Assembly (NCBI RefSeq): GCF_027244095.1
Contig: NC_069658.1
Span: 115,127,501-115,191,500 of the forward strand
Source: Hemicordylus capensis
Taxonomy: Eukaryota; Chordata; Lepidosauria; Squamata; Cordylidae
Length of the DNA stretch: 64,000 nt
Reading direction: 5' to 3'
The notes below the pieces were generated by a model that was not told where the DNA came from, made no database searches, and saw nothing but the letters and a program-made list of their open reading frames with translations. The translations under genes and the position numbers were made by a program. Shown in pieces: positions 30,825 to 42,125 of the stretch; position 1 is the stretch's first letter, and every line of letters begins with the position of its first letter.

Positions 30825-31105
30825 CAAATAACTATAATACGATTTTATACTCCTTTTTTAAACAAAGAAAGTTCTCAAAGTGATTTACATAGCAAAGGAT
30901 AATAGAAGATGGTTCCCTAACCCAAAAGGGCTCACAAACTAAAACACACACCTGTGTGCGACACCAGCAAAGCCATTTAAGAGATGCTGTGCTGAGTTGA
31001 ATAGGATCAGTTTCTCTCTCTCTGCTATGTTAAGGCTCTCTATTTCTGCTATGATAACCACCACTTTAAAAGATAACTACCTCTTTGTCTAGTTTGCAGG
31101 CCCAG
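30825..31105 (-). mobile_element. SINE-like repeat, family B
   Basis: The reverse complement includes the tail TTGTTTAAAAAAGGAGTATAAAATCG, GAGCCCTTTTGGGTTAGGGAACC, GCTGGTGTCGC, and AGGTAGTTATCTTTTAAAGTGGTGG. The order is that of family B at 21001, with more divergence. Confidence 0.6.
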
Positions 31106-31754
31106 AACATGGAATAGATGGTATACCTAAGAGAGTTAATCTTCAGGATTATAATGGTATATAGGAAGATAGGTTTGCTCTGTGCTATTAAGTTGAATAA
31201 AAGGTTCACATAATAAACAGGACATGCTTTAAACTGCAAAAAAAAAGTAGTTTTGATGGATCCTTAAAATGGATTTGATGGATTCTTACCATTCAATAGC
31301 AAAATATCAATAAAGTGGAAATAGTAAGAAGAGCAAGCCAGTTTATCTTTTTCTTTGGGGTATTTCAGATTTATCTTAACATTATCTCTTCTCATTTAAA
31401 TCATAGTTAGACTTCAAACATTCATTGTTTCCTTGGTTCCCACAAGAGAGCAGGCAACAGGTGTAACCATGAACCAAGGTACCTGGGAAGCACTAGATAA
31501 CAGCTAGATATTACCTAGTTAACCTACCTAAAGCACCCTAAGCTTTTATAACACAGCATAGGAACACAGCCATCCTCTTGAGTTTTAATGATGAATAATA
31601 CAGAATTGGAAAACTTTGTGTATGGAAAATATTGTAACAAACATACTTTTAAAAAGAGAAATTATGCTCCTCAAAAACCAGGATTGCCACAAACAGTCAT
31701 TTTGATTATATTACATTATTACTAATTTCAAGAAGCTGAACACAAAGGCCTTAA
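31106..31754. other. Unassigned stretch
   Basis: AT-rich, no gene or known repeat recognised. Confidence 0.5.
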
Positions 31755-31756
31755 GC

Positions 31757-31830
31757 AGGGGTGTCCAACTGCTGGCCCATGGAAGTCAACTTACTGGCTT
31801 GTGTGAGGCTGGGAAATGTCCCACTACAGC
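31757..31830 (+). mobile_element. hAT (Charlie-like) terminal fragment, probable
   Basis: CAGGGGTGTCCAACTGCTGGCCC is the form of hAT left end found in many amniote Charlie-type elements. No right end was found, and it runs into a C-run at 31846. A related left end is at 40745. Confidence 0.45.
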
Positions 31831-31845
31831 CACTTTTCAATCTCT

Positions 31846-32659
31846 CCCCCCCCCCCCCCGCTGCTGAAGAAGAGACGGCACATATACTTTCTCTCTGACT
31901 TCCTCCTTCCCCCTGCCACCTGGTGCTGGTATTTCTCTCTCTCTCTTTCCCACCACCCCCGTGCTGCAGTGGAAGGTGTGAGTTGTTTCCGTCTTCCTCA
32001 CCGCTGCTAGCCCAGAAGAGGGAGATTGGAGATAAAGAGGGGGACCAGGAGGAGGAGACAGAAGAAGAACAAAACAACAACAAAGAAAAAGAAAACCCAG
32101 AAGACAGCATTACTACAAGGCACAGTGTTCCCCCCAAATGCCACCTTCTACAACTTCTGTATAGCGTGTTTGTATAATACACATATATATTAGAAAAATG
32201 CATATGTCTGGAAACTATGCATTTGACACGAAGAGTGCATTAGAAAATGGGTCAGAGTTTCAATGAATAGAATGATGAATTTCAGAAGTGCTACATCACA
32301 CTAGTCACTCCTAGGTTGATTTTCACAGTAAAAAAAAGATGTTCAACACTGAAATACATAAATGGAATAGGCAAATGTTTTTGAAGGGGGTTATGAAGAA
32401 TCATGAGGAAAGATCTGAACACTGCCAAAAAATGTTTATGAAGATTGACTCAGCCCTAATTAGCCATGATTAAATGTCTAACACTGCTAACTGTTTATTG
32501 CACATATGATACGTGCACAGTGCACATTTCAAAATATTAATTATGAAAAATAACACTGAAATTGCAAATTTCTCCTTTTTTCAGTTATAAAAGTACACAG
32601 TATTCAAATCTTCTTTTCTTTGCTAATACATTGTGTGCATTCCTATTGATATTGATCTG
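31846..32659. other. Unassigned, with C-run and purine-rich stretch
   Basis: A C-run at 31846-31859 is followed by CT-rich then GA-rich sequence (32000-32110). The open frames here are low-complexity products of that composition and are not supported as genes. From 32160 the sequence is AT-rich. Confidence 0.5.
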
Positions 32660-33811
32660 AGCAAATCTGTTTACATAAAAATCTTCAAATGTGGCAACAA
32701 TGTCCCTAGCCTGGGAACTTTGAATGGCTGGAAGGGGCCACTCTGCAGCCCACTGCCTGCATGGTCCATGCAAATGGTTTGTGTGAGTGGGGGGTGCTAT
32801 TGGCGGGGTTTGAAGGGCAAGCTCCCTGAAGGGATTACACAGCTGCCAAGTTCTATTTTTCATCAAGTAAGAGTGGGAAAGGGGACCCCGGGCCCTTCCC
32901 CAGGTGGGGGGAGTTTGCTCCCAAAATATCACTCATGAGTAGGACAGTACACAAGTGAAGCCACTGCAGTATCAGTGGGTTGTCAAAGTGCAAGACAATT
33001 GCCTGTCTGTCCACGGGGTGGCCGCCATATCACAAGAGTGGCGGGTGGCCTCCTTTGGGGAGGATGCTCCATGCAGGAAAGCTGTGGGGATGGGCACTCA
33101 GGGAAGTGCAGTCCTGGTCTTGGCAGCTGCTGCCAAACGCCTGACAAACCTTGTGCCGCACCAACCCCTAACCAATGTAGATATGTGTACCCCTACCCAT
33201 GGCCCCCAACAGGTGATGCAGCCAGCCCAGGTGGCTGGAAACCGGGGCTCTCTACTCCCAGGAATCTCTGCACTTCCAGATCTACATACACCGTGCTAGC
33301 CCTGTCCCAGCACTTTAGAATGGCTGGAAGGGTCCACTGCCCCTGCCCACACCGTATCCGTGCTTGGTTTTGGTGGGTATGCCATGGATGGGGTCTGAAA
33401 GGCTGACCCCCCACCACCACCAAAGAGATTCCAGAAAAGCCAAATTCTATTTTTCACCAAGCAAGGGTGGGGAAGGAGTGTTTGCTTCCAAAATCTCACT
33501 CATGAGTAAGGCAGTCTGTAGGTAGAACCACTGTAGCAGCAGTGTTTCAGAGTGTGGAAGAATTGCCCATTTGCCCACAAACCACTTTCTCACAGGAGTG
33601 GCAGACTGCGGGGAGTGAGAGAGGATGCTCCATGCAGGAAAACTGTGGGGATGGCACTTGGCAAGTGCAGTCCTGTTCTTGGTGACTGCCGCCAAGCCCA
33701 TGTCAAACCATGCGCCCTGCCAACCCTCCCACCAGTGTGGGTAAATGCACCCCTACCCATGGACACCAATAGGTAGCACAGCCAGCCCAGGGTGACTCGA
33801 AACTGGGGCTT
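32660..33811. repeat. Tandem repeat array of about 0.6-kb units, units 1 and 2
   Basis: GAATGGCTGGAAGG occurs at 32722 and 33318, and the two units (about 32660-33260, 33261-33811) stay alignable. Both contain TTCTATTTTTCA(T/C)CAAG, ATCTCACTCATGAGTA, GGATGCTCCATGCAGGAAA, GTGCAGTCCTG and CCCCTACCCATGG in the same order. The frames on both strands are low-complexity and share the repeat, so no gene is called. A third, more diverged unit resumes at 35172 after an L2 insertion. Confidence 0.75.
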
Positions 33812-35171
33812 ACTACTACTACTACTTATTTAAAATATTTATACCCCACTCCTCCAGTATATTACTGCTCAGGGCAGCTCACAACATGAATAAAATAGTT
33901 ACAATATAACATCAGACTAATAAAATTAACCAAATTAAACAAGTTAAAAATCCAAGCTAAAACCAAAATCAGAATTAGATTTTAAAATTTCAAATTAAAT
34001 TATTTTAAAAGATAAAAACTAAGAATTATAAAAACTAAAGTCTAAAGAACCTACCAGATATAAGGAATAGGTGAAATATTAAAAAAAAAAGCTTCTTTAA
34101 AAAGATGTATTTTAGTTATTTTTTAAAAAACACTGAGAGGGAGCATGGTGATGTTCTTTAGGGAGGGCATTCCAAAGCCGAGGGGACACAACCAAAACGG
34201 CCCTGTCCCTAGTCCCCACCAACCAGATGTCTGTTAGTGGTGGGACCATGAACAAGGCCTGAGATGATGAGTGGAGGGCCCTGGCAGGTTCATATGGGCG
34301 AATACAGTCTGTCAGGTACCCCCAGCCTCAAGCTGTGTTGGGCTTTAAAGGTCAAGACCAGCACCTTGAATCTAGCCTGGAAGCAGACTGGTAACAAATG
34401 AAGCTGCTGCAGGATATGTGTGATACTCATGAAGAGACTTGCACCCACAAGCATCCTTGAGGCGGCATTCTGAACCAGCTGAAGCTTCACTTCTGACTTA
34501 ATTTCAGTCTGCTTGCCCCCATCCAGTCCAGAACAGCCTCCAAGTCTTGGTTCAGAGAATCCACTGTCTCCCTGGTGTGTGTCTGCTGATTTAAAAGATA
34601 GGTAGAGTTGGCTGTCATCAGCATACTGATGGCACCACACAGCCCACACCTATTTATGACCTCTCCTAGAGGTTTCATGTAGATGTTAAACAGCATAGGG
34701 ACAGAAGAGATCCCTGTGGCACCCCATAGGCCAGGGGGTGGACAGGCATCCCCCAGTATCACCTTCTGAGTATGACCCTCATATGGTCAGTTGTATTGAA
34801 AGTGGCTGAGAAGTCTAGAAGAATCAACAGTGTCATACTCCCTCTGTAGGTCATCCACCAGGGCGACCAAGGCAGTTGCCATCCCATATCCAGGTCGGAA
34901 GCCAGACTGGAAAGGAGCTAATTAATCAGATTCATCCAGGGCAGCCTGGAGCTGAGATGCCACAATGCTCTCCAACACCTTGACCAATAAGGGGAGGTTA
35001 GAAACTGGCTGAAAGTTATTTAGGTCATCTGGGTCCAATGAGGGCTTTTTTTTTTTTTTTTTTTTTTGAGGAGCCTGATTACTGCCTCCTTCAGCTGAGG
35101 GGGCTTCACCCCCTGCCTTAGAGAGGCATTCACCACCTCCACTACCCATAGACCTAGTCCTTCCCTAGAAG
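33812..35171 (-). mobile_element. L2-clade LINE inserted in the tandem array
   Basis: The minus-strand frames read VVNASLRQGVKPPQLKEAVI, then DPDDLNNFQPVSNLPLLVKVLESIV (35149-34950), IYMKPLGEVINRCGL, VLDWMGASRLKLS, LQLVQNAASRML, and HNS..GVPDRLY. This is the L2 ORF2 order, ending in an AT-rich 3' UTR near 33830. On removal the flanking array reads continuously (GGGGCT/CTCTACTCC), so the boundaries are good to a few bases. The RT region carries a run of 22 T (A on the coding strand) at 35046-35067. Confidence 0.85.
35046..35067. repeat. Poly(T) run inside L2 ORF
   Basis: Twenty-two T residues, read as poly-lysine on the L2 coding strand, lie where related L2 copies have only two or three lysine codons. 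This is probably slippage expansion. Confidence 0.9.
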
Positions 35172-35450
35172 CCTCTACTCCTGTGAATCTCCACACCTCC
35201 AGATTTACATACACCTCAATGCCGGCCCTGTCCTGGGAATCTTGAATGGCTGGAAGGGTCCACTCCACAGCCCACTGCCTGCTCCATCCTCGTGCTTGGT
35301 TTTTGTGGGTGTGCTATTGACAGCATCTGAAAGGCTGATCCCCTGATAGGATTCGAGAGCAGACAAATTATACTTTTTAAAGAAGAAATGTGGGGAAGGG
35401 GTCTCAGCCCCCTCCTTTTGGGATAGATGCCCTCAGAGGCTAGCTCATGA
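35172..35450. repeat. Tandem array, unit 3 (diverged)
   Basis: Continues the array after the L2: CACCTCCAGATTTACATACACC, CCTGTCCTGGGAATCTTGAATGGC, TGGCTGGAAGGGTCCACT and GCATCTGAAAGGCTGATCCCC align with units 1 and 2. Similarity fades after about 35430. Confidence 0.65.
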
Positions 35451-35945
35451 GCTGGCAGGCCACCGAGGACAGTCTTGGGTCAGCTGAGATCAGAAGTGGG
35501 GCCCAGCCACTTACCCAGGGTGGGGTTACAACCTCTGATTACTCATGAGCAAGTCCCTGATTACTCCTTGTCAAAACAGGATGATGAGTGTGGCGACAAC
35601 ATGGCCACGCAACTATGCCCATTCATAAGAATGTCAGTTCATGGGTGCTCAGAGAGGAGCTGTGCTGGGAAACAATGGGCAGGGATATTCCAGAGACTGC
35701 TTCCCTGCATGGGATGGTGGCTGAAGTGCCTGGGAAACCAGTCCAAGTGGCCCCTGCAATCAACCAAGCTGCCCCGGGGAGCAGGGAAAAGTGCGTGCTC
35801 ATCTACATATGGTGCACAGACAGGCTGAACTCGGGAACTTTAGAACTTGAGTAGATGTGGTGTCCTGTTGGCCCATCCCATGACCCTGTGCACAGCCAGG
35901 CAGTGTAACATGGGGTGTGGGGATGTCCCAATTGCGTGCCATATG
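35451..35945. other. Unassigned GC-rich stretch
   Basis: Possibly a more diverged continuation of the tandem array. The frames at 35475-35828 and 35588-35854 have no recognised domain. Confidence 0.4.
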
Positions 35946-35949
35946 GAAG

Positions 35950-36680
35950 AGGGTTTCTTTCTCTGCTTGAGGCAGTGGCCAGGAGTGCTTTTTATCAGCT
36001 TCGGCTGATACACCAAAAACGGTCTATTTCTGGAAGTAAATGACCTTAAAACAGTGGTACATATGCTGGTAACCTCCAGGCTTGACTCCTGTAATGCACT
36101 CTACATTGGGCTGCCTCTGAATGTAGTCCGGAAACTACAATTGGTACAGAATGCGGCAACCAGATTGATCTCTGGGTCAACCCAAAGGGACCATATAATA
36201 CCAATTTTGAAAGAATTGCACTGGCTGTCGATAGGTTTCTGAACTAAATACAAAATGCTGATTATTACCTATAAAAGCCTCACTGGCTTGGGTCCAGGGT
36301 ACTTAATAGAGAGAGCCTTCTCTGTCATGAACCCTGTCACCTATTAAGATCATCTTGAGAGATCCGTTTACAGTTGCTGCTGGCTCGTTTGGTGGTAACT
36401 CAGGACTGGACCTGTTCTGTAACTGCTCCGGGACTCTGGAATACACTCCCTGTTGAAATAAGAGCATCTCCTTCTCTGCTTGTTTTTAGGAAGACCCTCA
36501 AGACATTCCTGGTTCCCTGTGCTTTTAACTGAAGTTTAAATTTTAATGTTTTTAGTTGTTGAGATTGTTTTTATCTGTTTTATGAATTTTAACTGCTTTA
36601 TATTGTTTTTACATTTGTTATGTTTTTAACTTTGTTGAATGCCTGGAGATGTCTATGTCATGCGGTAGATAAATATGATT
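35950..36680 (+). mobile_element. L2-clade LINE, 3' part
   Basis: Begins with ARSAFYQLRLIH-like sequence near 35975. The frame at 36054-36242 reads VHMLVTSRLDSCNALYIGLPLNVVRKLQLVQNAATRLIS, followed by HIIPILKELHWLSIGF. The TYKSLTGLGPGYL and ERAFSVMNP-type segments come next. The 3' UTR ends near 36680 before a (GATA)n tract. It is the same subfamily as the inverted copy at 13722-14937. It is broken by stops and frame changes. Confidence 0.85.
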
Positions 36681-36684
36681 GATT

Positions 36685-36685
<1 letters not shown>

Positions 36686-36717
<32 letters not shown>

Positions 36718-36736
36718 ATAAATAAATAAATAAATA
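36686..36736. repeat. (GATA)n(AATA)n microsatellite
   Basis: GATA units, turning into AATA units, at the 3' end of the preceding L2. Confidence 0.95.
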
Positions 36737-36799
36737 GGGAAGACCTTCCACTATATTTCCACCAAGCAAAGAAATTCTACTTTTCTGACACTGTCACAA

Positions 36800-38310
36800 G
36801 TGCTCAATGTCATACAGTGGAGCTTTTTCAAGTGGTTTGGGGATTCCTAGGGGAGGACCCCATAGACCATCAAACAGAACCCTTGGTAGCCCTAGGTGAC
36901 CAATTTGTGTTACGTTTTGTGCATAAAATCACTTGTATCCATTCTGACTTCGATGCTAAGATTTTTGTGGCACCAGAACTGGATGTTGCCAATGTTATAG
37001 TGGATGGTTTTCAGAGAGTGTTGCCTGAAGAGGTGGACAGGCTGCTTGGAAGGCTGAGTCCTACCATGTGAGTTCTTGATCCTTGTCTTTTATGGTTGAT
37101 AAAGTTTATTAGGGAGGGACTGGACCCATGGGTGGCAATAATGTGAATGACTCTCTGAAGCAGGGGGTGGTCCTCTTCAGCTGAGGAAGGCAGTCATTAG
37201 GCTCTCTTTTTAAAGCTCTCATTGGATTCAGATGATTTAAGAAACTAGACCAATTTCTAACCTCCCCTTCTTGAGCAAGCTTTGGAGAACATGGTGGTGT
37301 CTCAGCTCGAGGCAGCCCTGGATGATTCTGATTACTTAGATCCTTTCCAGTCTGTCTTCTGACCTAGATATGGGATGGAAACTGACTTGGTCACCCTGTT
37401 GGATGACCTGCACCAGGAGACAGACAAAGGGAGTGTGACTCTTTTGATTCTCCTGAACCTCTCAGCCAATCTCGATACTATTGACCATGGTATCCTTCTT
37501 GGACGTTTCTCTGGGTTGGGACTTGGGAGGCATGGTTATACAGTAGCTCCACTCCTACCTGGAGGATCATACTCAGAAGGTGGTAATGGGGGATGCCTGC
37601 TCCACCCCCTGGCGTTTGGTCTATGGGGTGCCACAGGGATCTATTCTGTCCCCCATACTGTTTAATATCTGCATAACATCTCCTTAGGTGTGGGCTGCGG
37701 TGCCATCAATATGGTAATGACACCCAGTTCCACGTATCTTTTAAGTCAGTATACACCAGGGAGACATTGGATACTCTGAACCAAGGCATGGAGGCTGTTC
37801 TGGACTGGATGGGGGCAAACTAGCTGAAACTGAATCCAGACAAAACAGAAGTGCTCTGGGTTGGTAGAACTGATCATGCAAGCAATGAGGTAGATCTAGT
37901 CTTGGATAGGGTCACACTCCCTCTGCAAGACAAAGTCTGCAGCTTGGGGGTGCTTCTGGACTCTATGCTGTCCTTGGAGGTACAGGCGGCGGTGTAGTGC
38001 AGAAGCGCCTTTTACCAGCTACGGTTGGTACAGCAGCTGCAATCTTACTTAGAGAAGTCGGACCTGACCTCAGTCACTTATGCTTTGGTAACATCTAGAT
38101 TGGAATGTGCTCTACGTGGGGCTGCCCTTGAAGATGGTTCAGAAGCTTCAGCTGGTCCATAATGCTGTTGCAAGGATGCTCATGGGCGCAAACCTCTGCA
38201 TGAGTGTCACACCCATCCTGCGGTAGCTTAATTGGTTACCAGTCAAGTTCTGGGCCAGATTCAAGTTGCTGTTCTTTAAAGCTTTACACAGCTTGGGGCT
38301 AGGGTACCTT
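36800..38310 (+). mobile_element. L2-clade LINE, ORF2 central part
   Basis: The frame at 36817-37071 reads MELFQVVWGFLGED and EVDRLLGRLSPTM. The frame at 37375-37665 reads DLVTLLDDLHQETDKGSVTLLILLNLSANLDTIDHGILL, which is RT block A with the second-half Asp. Downstream pieces include QGSILSPILFN (near 37636-37665), VLDWMGAN, DKTEVLWVG and VLYVGLPLKMVQKLQLVHNAVARMLMG. The copy lacks the 3' end and ends in (TTTA)n at 38312-38330. Several frame changes and stops are present. Confidence 0.85.
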
Positions 38311-38330
38311 ATTTATTTATTTATTTATTT

Positions 38331-40335
38331 TAAAAAATAAGCATATTGAGCTAAAATGACCATTGACTATGGATGTTTAGTGAATTGTAAACTCTCTCTT
38401 TCTTTACCATACAATAAATAGAAAAGCAATTACATTTTTTTGGCAAAGTTGTCAGTCAACAGGATAAATGACACCCATTAAAGTCCCTAAGGAGACCTTC
38501 CCTTCGATCCAAGAGTGCTTTCCTTTTCTGTCAGGTTTGTTTATATTTTGTGTCCCTGCTCTTGCTAAAGCCAAAATGGCTGTATATATTTTAAAATTAG
38601 TCCAACCCATCATGAAGAGATTAAACATTTCTGACTGGTATTGAACAATAATCTAGTACTTCAAGGTCAGTGGTGACACTACTCAGAGCCACTGTATGAT
38701 CATCTTTATTATTGATCTAGTAACACAAAATCAACCCTGACCTTAGAAGATTTCTTTTTTGGGAGGGGGGGGGGGGGACACACGCGCACACACAGTGAGA
38801 CACTGCCACTTTTTTCAAAGACATATTGAAGTTTAGACATCTCACTCTGGCAGAAGATTAAAGACACCCACATGACTTGGTTACGTGGAAGACCCGAGTA
38901 GATGAAACATATTTTAGTTGCTAGTGAAATGAGAATGACAGGTGCTGTTCAGACTGATTAGCAAAATTTCACTGGCAATGAAAGATTTGACATAAATATT
39001 AAGTATGCAACATGTGGCTTTAATAATGTATGTTTTATTTATTGCCTCCAGGTTTTGTGCCTAAAACGACAGATAGTATTAACTAATCAATAATATCCTT
39101 CACCCTGATCTTTAGGCATACATTTTTAGAGCAATGCATGTTCAATACTACACTGTAAATCCCGCCCCCCCCACTGCCGCAAAAAAGCTTTAACCCTGAC
39201 ACCCTTCTATATATGACGAAATATGAAGGTGCTTACAATTCCTCCTTGTGCTCCAGTCTAAAAAGAATGGGAATTGCATGTTGAGATGATCACCTTAACT
39301 TCTGCCCAAGTAAGCAGTAAAGACTTTGTACAGTCTCATATTCACTGCTAGCTTTGCTACTAAGGATCCAACCACTCACAATTTCCCTTAGTTTTTCAGG
39401 CCAGCATTAGGCTGGAGATTGTGTCTAGGCAGATGTTCACCAGGCTGACACCCTTCCTAATCACGTGCTAGAGATGCACCTGGAGAATTTCTCTAAAAAG
39501 CACAGTGTTTTCCCCAAACAGCTAACTGTTCAGTCAGAAATTCAACAGGCAGAACAGCTTCACCAATCACTCCTCCAGATAACCTCTCTTTCTCCTCAAT
39601 TCAGACTAATGGCAAAACAAGGAATCAGCTTAGATGGAGAAGGATGGAGAGATTGCAACTCTTCTTGGCCTCATCCTCTACATTCCGCAACATTTTCTGC
39701 CAATACAGGGCTCAGCACAGAGCAACACATTCTCTTGCACAAAAGAGCTTGCTGCCTCTGCCCTTGTTGCTCACTGTTCCTTTCTGCCCCTGCACTTTCA
39801 GTCAGAGATGCTATCACTGTTTGCTTTGCTCTTGATGTTATCAAAAGAGATGTTGTATCCAGGGTCATTGACCTCCACAGCTCAATAGTTAAAATAAATG
39901 GTTATGGCTATGCAAATATCTTCCAATTGCAAAAATGCTGTTAATATAAGCAGTTATTCTTTTATTTCTTCTGCTGCAGTCATGGGAAAAGCACTTCCTG
40001 GGAAATGTTATTTTATCCTATAAGACTATTACAAATTAACATTTTGTAAGATGTAGGAAATAATTTATTTAAGAATATTTGTAAAATTTATCACATTGTT
40101 TGTTTGCAGGAAATGTGTTGTGAGCCTTATAACTCATTTCTAATCCAAATAATACAGGTGGGAGGTTTTCAATATGCATCTCTGATGATACTTTTAAAAG
40201 GCATTCACCTTAATAAAGCATGTCAGTTGCTAAATGTCACTGACAAATGTCACTACAGTACATATATGTATCTTTAAGAGAATATCCATGAATGGCAGAG
40301 TTTTGCATCACATAGGTTTTTTAGTTTCACACATT
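38331..40335. other. Unassigned stretch
   Basis: No gene or known repeat was recognised over about 2 kb, apart from a G-run at 38761-38777. The 159-codon frame at 39465-39944 lacks any domain signature and has no support as a gene. Confidence 0.5.
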
Positions 40336-40336
40336 G

Positions 40337-40640
40337 AGGCTGTTCTCATGAGCATCCAAATCCAGGCTAGGGAAGCCCAGCCTGGGTTAAGCGGCACATG
40401 AGAACTGCTGGGATCAGGCCCGATCCCAGCAGGGCAGCACTGCCTAGCCCAGCTTTTCAGCCCAGCTCTTAACCAGGGTTAAAGGCTCAAGTGAGCCCTT
40501 AACCTGGGCTCTGAGATTGTGTGCTCACTGGGACTGTGTTCAGCCCCAGCAGACACAGAAATTTCTTGGGAATATCCTAATGCACCACATTAATGTGTGG
40601 TGCATTGTGAGATATCTGGAGATGCATCATCCCAGTTAGG
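40337..40640 (+). mobile_element. TGAGGCTGTTC-ended DNA element, left part
   Basis: Begins TGAGGCTGTTCTCATGAGC, followed by AACTGCTGGGATC, CCGATCCCAGCAGG and TTAACCAGGGTTAA. The middle matches 51905-52010, whose right end (GAACAACCTCA at 52334-52344) mirrors this left end. A perfect 11-bp hairpin with a 6-bp loop lies at 40579-40606. The right end of this copy is not seen. Confidence 0.55.
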
Positions 40641-40744
40641 GGCGGATCCAGGATGAAATTACAGGGAGTGCAACAGGAATTACCCCCCTCCCCAATATAA
40701 AAATACGGGGTCTTGGATTTTCTCTCTCTTGCAAATGCACTACG
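40641..40744. other. Short DNA-element-like fragment
   Basis: GGGGCGGATCCAGGA at 40638 resembles a hAT-type terminus. No partner end was found. Confidence 0.25.
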
Positions 40745-40830
40745 CCAGAGGTGTCAAACTCAAATCTGGTGGTGGGCCAGATTGGATTCCGATGAACCTC
40801 TGGGGAACCACTCATGGTCTTATGCCACCT
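40745..40830 (+). mobile_element. hAT (Charlie-like) left-end fragment
   Basis: CAGAGGTGTCAAACTCAAAT then GGGCCAGATTGGATT follow the usual Charlie-type left end (CAGGGGTGTCAAACTCA). No right end was identified. Confidence 0.5.
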
Positions 40831-41689
40831 TCTGCCACCTCATGCCCACCTTGCACTACTTTCTGTCTTCCTCTTTCCCCACTTCTGTCATTCCCATTCT
40901 CATTCTCACTCCCCCGCCCCTTGCCCTGCCATTTAAATTGTTGGAAAGGGAGTTCCAGTGCATCAACCTTTTGCACCAACTATCCTAATGACTACTAGGG
41001 GCATTGGGAGCCAGGATAGTAAGTAAGGGTCTCCTTGCCTGTCCCTGCTTGCCTCTACTCTATGATCCTTGGTAGGACTCCTCAGGCATTTCCTGTGAGA
41101 GTCAGATTCCCTTCCTTTCCTCTTAGAGTAGTTTTATAGATTACGGTTAGACCTTTCCTATCCAAAGTGTATTTCACCAATAAATCTACTTAGTATTTAG
41201 TTCTACAAGAATCTCCATGTGTCTTCTCTAAATAGCTGCAACAACTAAACTCTACATTCTACTCTGTAACTGGAGTGGGTAGCTTCTTTAGTGCAATGCT
41301 AATTAATCAGGGTAAAAATTACAACTCCCAACATAATTTGGCTGAATGCACTACTTTTTACACCCAAACACACTCAGAGGAATTTTGAATTGTTAAAAAA
41401 TCATTTTGAAAAGAAATTCTGAACATTCCTGACAAATACCAGATTTCGCATGCATAATCCTGCCACACTCCCCTCTTCCTCTCTCCCTTACAGAGGTGTT
41501 GATAGGTACTTAAAAGATCCAGGGCTTGGGCCGACAGGGCCTGCCCAGGGCCCACTGCCTCCCCACATTTTGATATTTAAACCCTTTTCATGCTTTCTAA
41601 AGGTATCCAACATTCTCCTCCCCACTAGTTTACTTCGCCGCTAAGAATGAATCTCCCTTTTCTCCTGCAGTTAATACCCACACACTGTT
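40831..41689. other. Unassigned stretch
   Basis: No gene was recognised. The open frames are short and lack domain signatures. Confidence 0.5.
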
Positions 41690-41885
41690 TAGAACCAATG
41701 TGGTGTAGTGGGGATCAATCAGTCATGAAACCCACTGCAGGACTTTAGGTGAGACACACACACACTCTCTCTCTCCTCCAAAGCTGTCTCACGGGCTGTC
41801 TCACGTGAGGATAAAAGTGGGGAGGAAGCTCATGTACACTACCCAGAACTCTTTGGAGGAAGAACAGGATATGTGACATAAAACA
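41690..41885 (+). mobile_element. tRNA-derived SINE, old copy with internal loss
   Basis: GAACCAATGTGGTGTAGTGG is the A-box region of the SINE family at 49779. AACTCTTTGGAGGAAGAACAGGATATG is its 3' end. The B-box and much of the middle are missing, and a (CA)n(CT)n run sits in their place at about 41756-41776. Confidence 0.65.
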
Positions 41886-42125
41886 TATATGACTATAACA
41901 TATACATATTTATATTGACTTTTAGCCACATGCACTCCAGTCCTCAACATGTAAACTCAGAAGCAAACTCAAACCAGCTCTTTTATACCTATCATGGCAG
42001 CAAGCAACCCAGTTTGCATTTTGTTTATACTACAGTGTATATACAGCATGTATAGAGTTTGTCTATACACTACAGAAGGAAAGGGCACCAATTTGATTTC
42101 AAACAGGACAACAGAATGAGCTGAG
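41886..42125. other. Unassigned stretch
   Basis: AT-rich, no gene recognised. Confidence 0.45.

Noticed and set aside
32660-33811. Multi-exon gene family in the GC-rich array
   Set aside because: The open frames follow the repeat unit on both strands and differ by frameshifts between units. No coding signature is shared.
39465-39944. 159-codon plus-strand open frame as a possible host gene
   Set aside because: No recognisable domain, no start or splice context, overlapping frames on the same stretch, and composition like the surrounding DNA.
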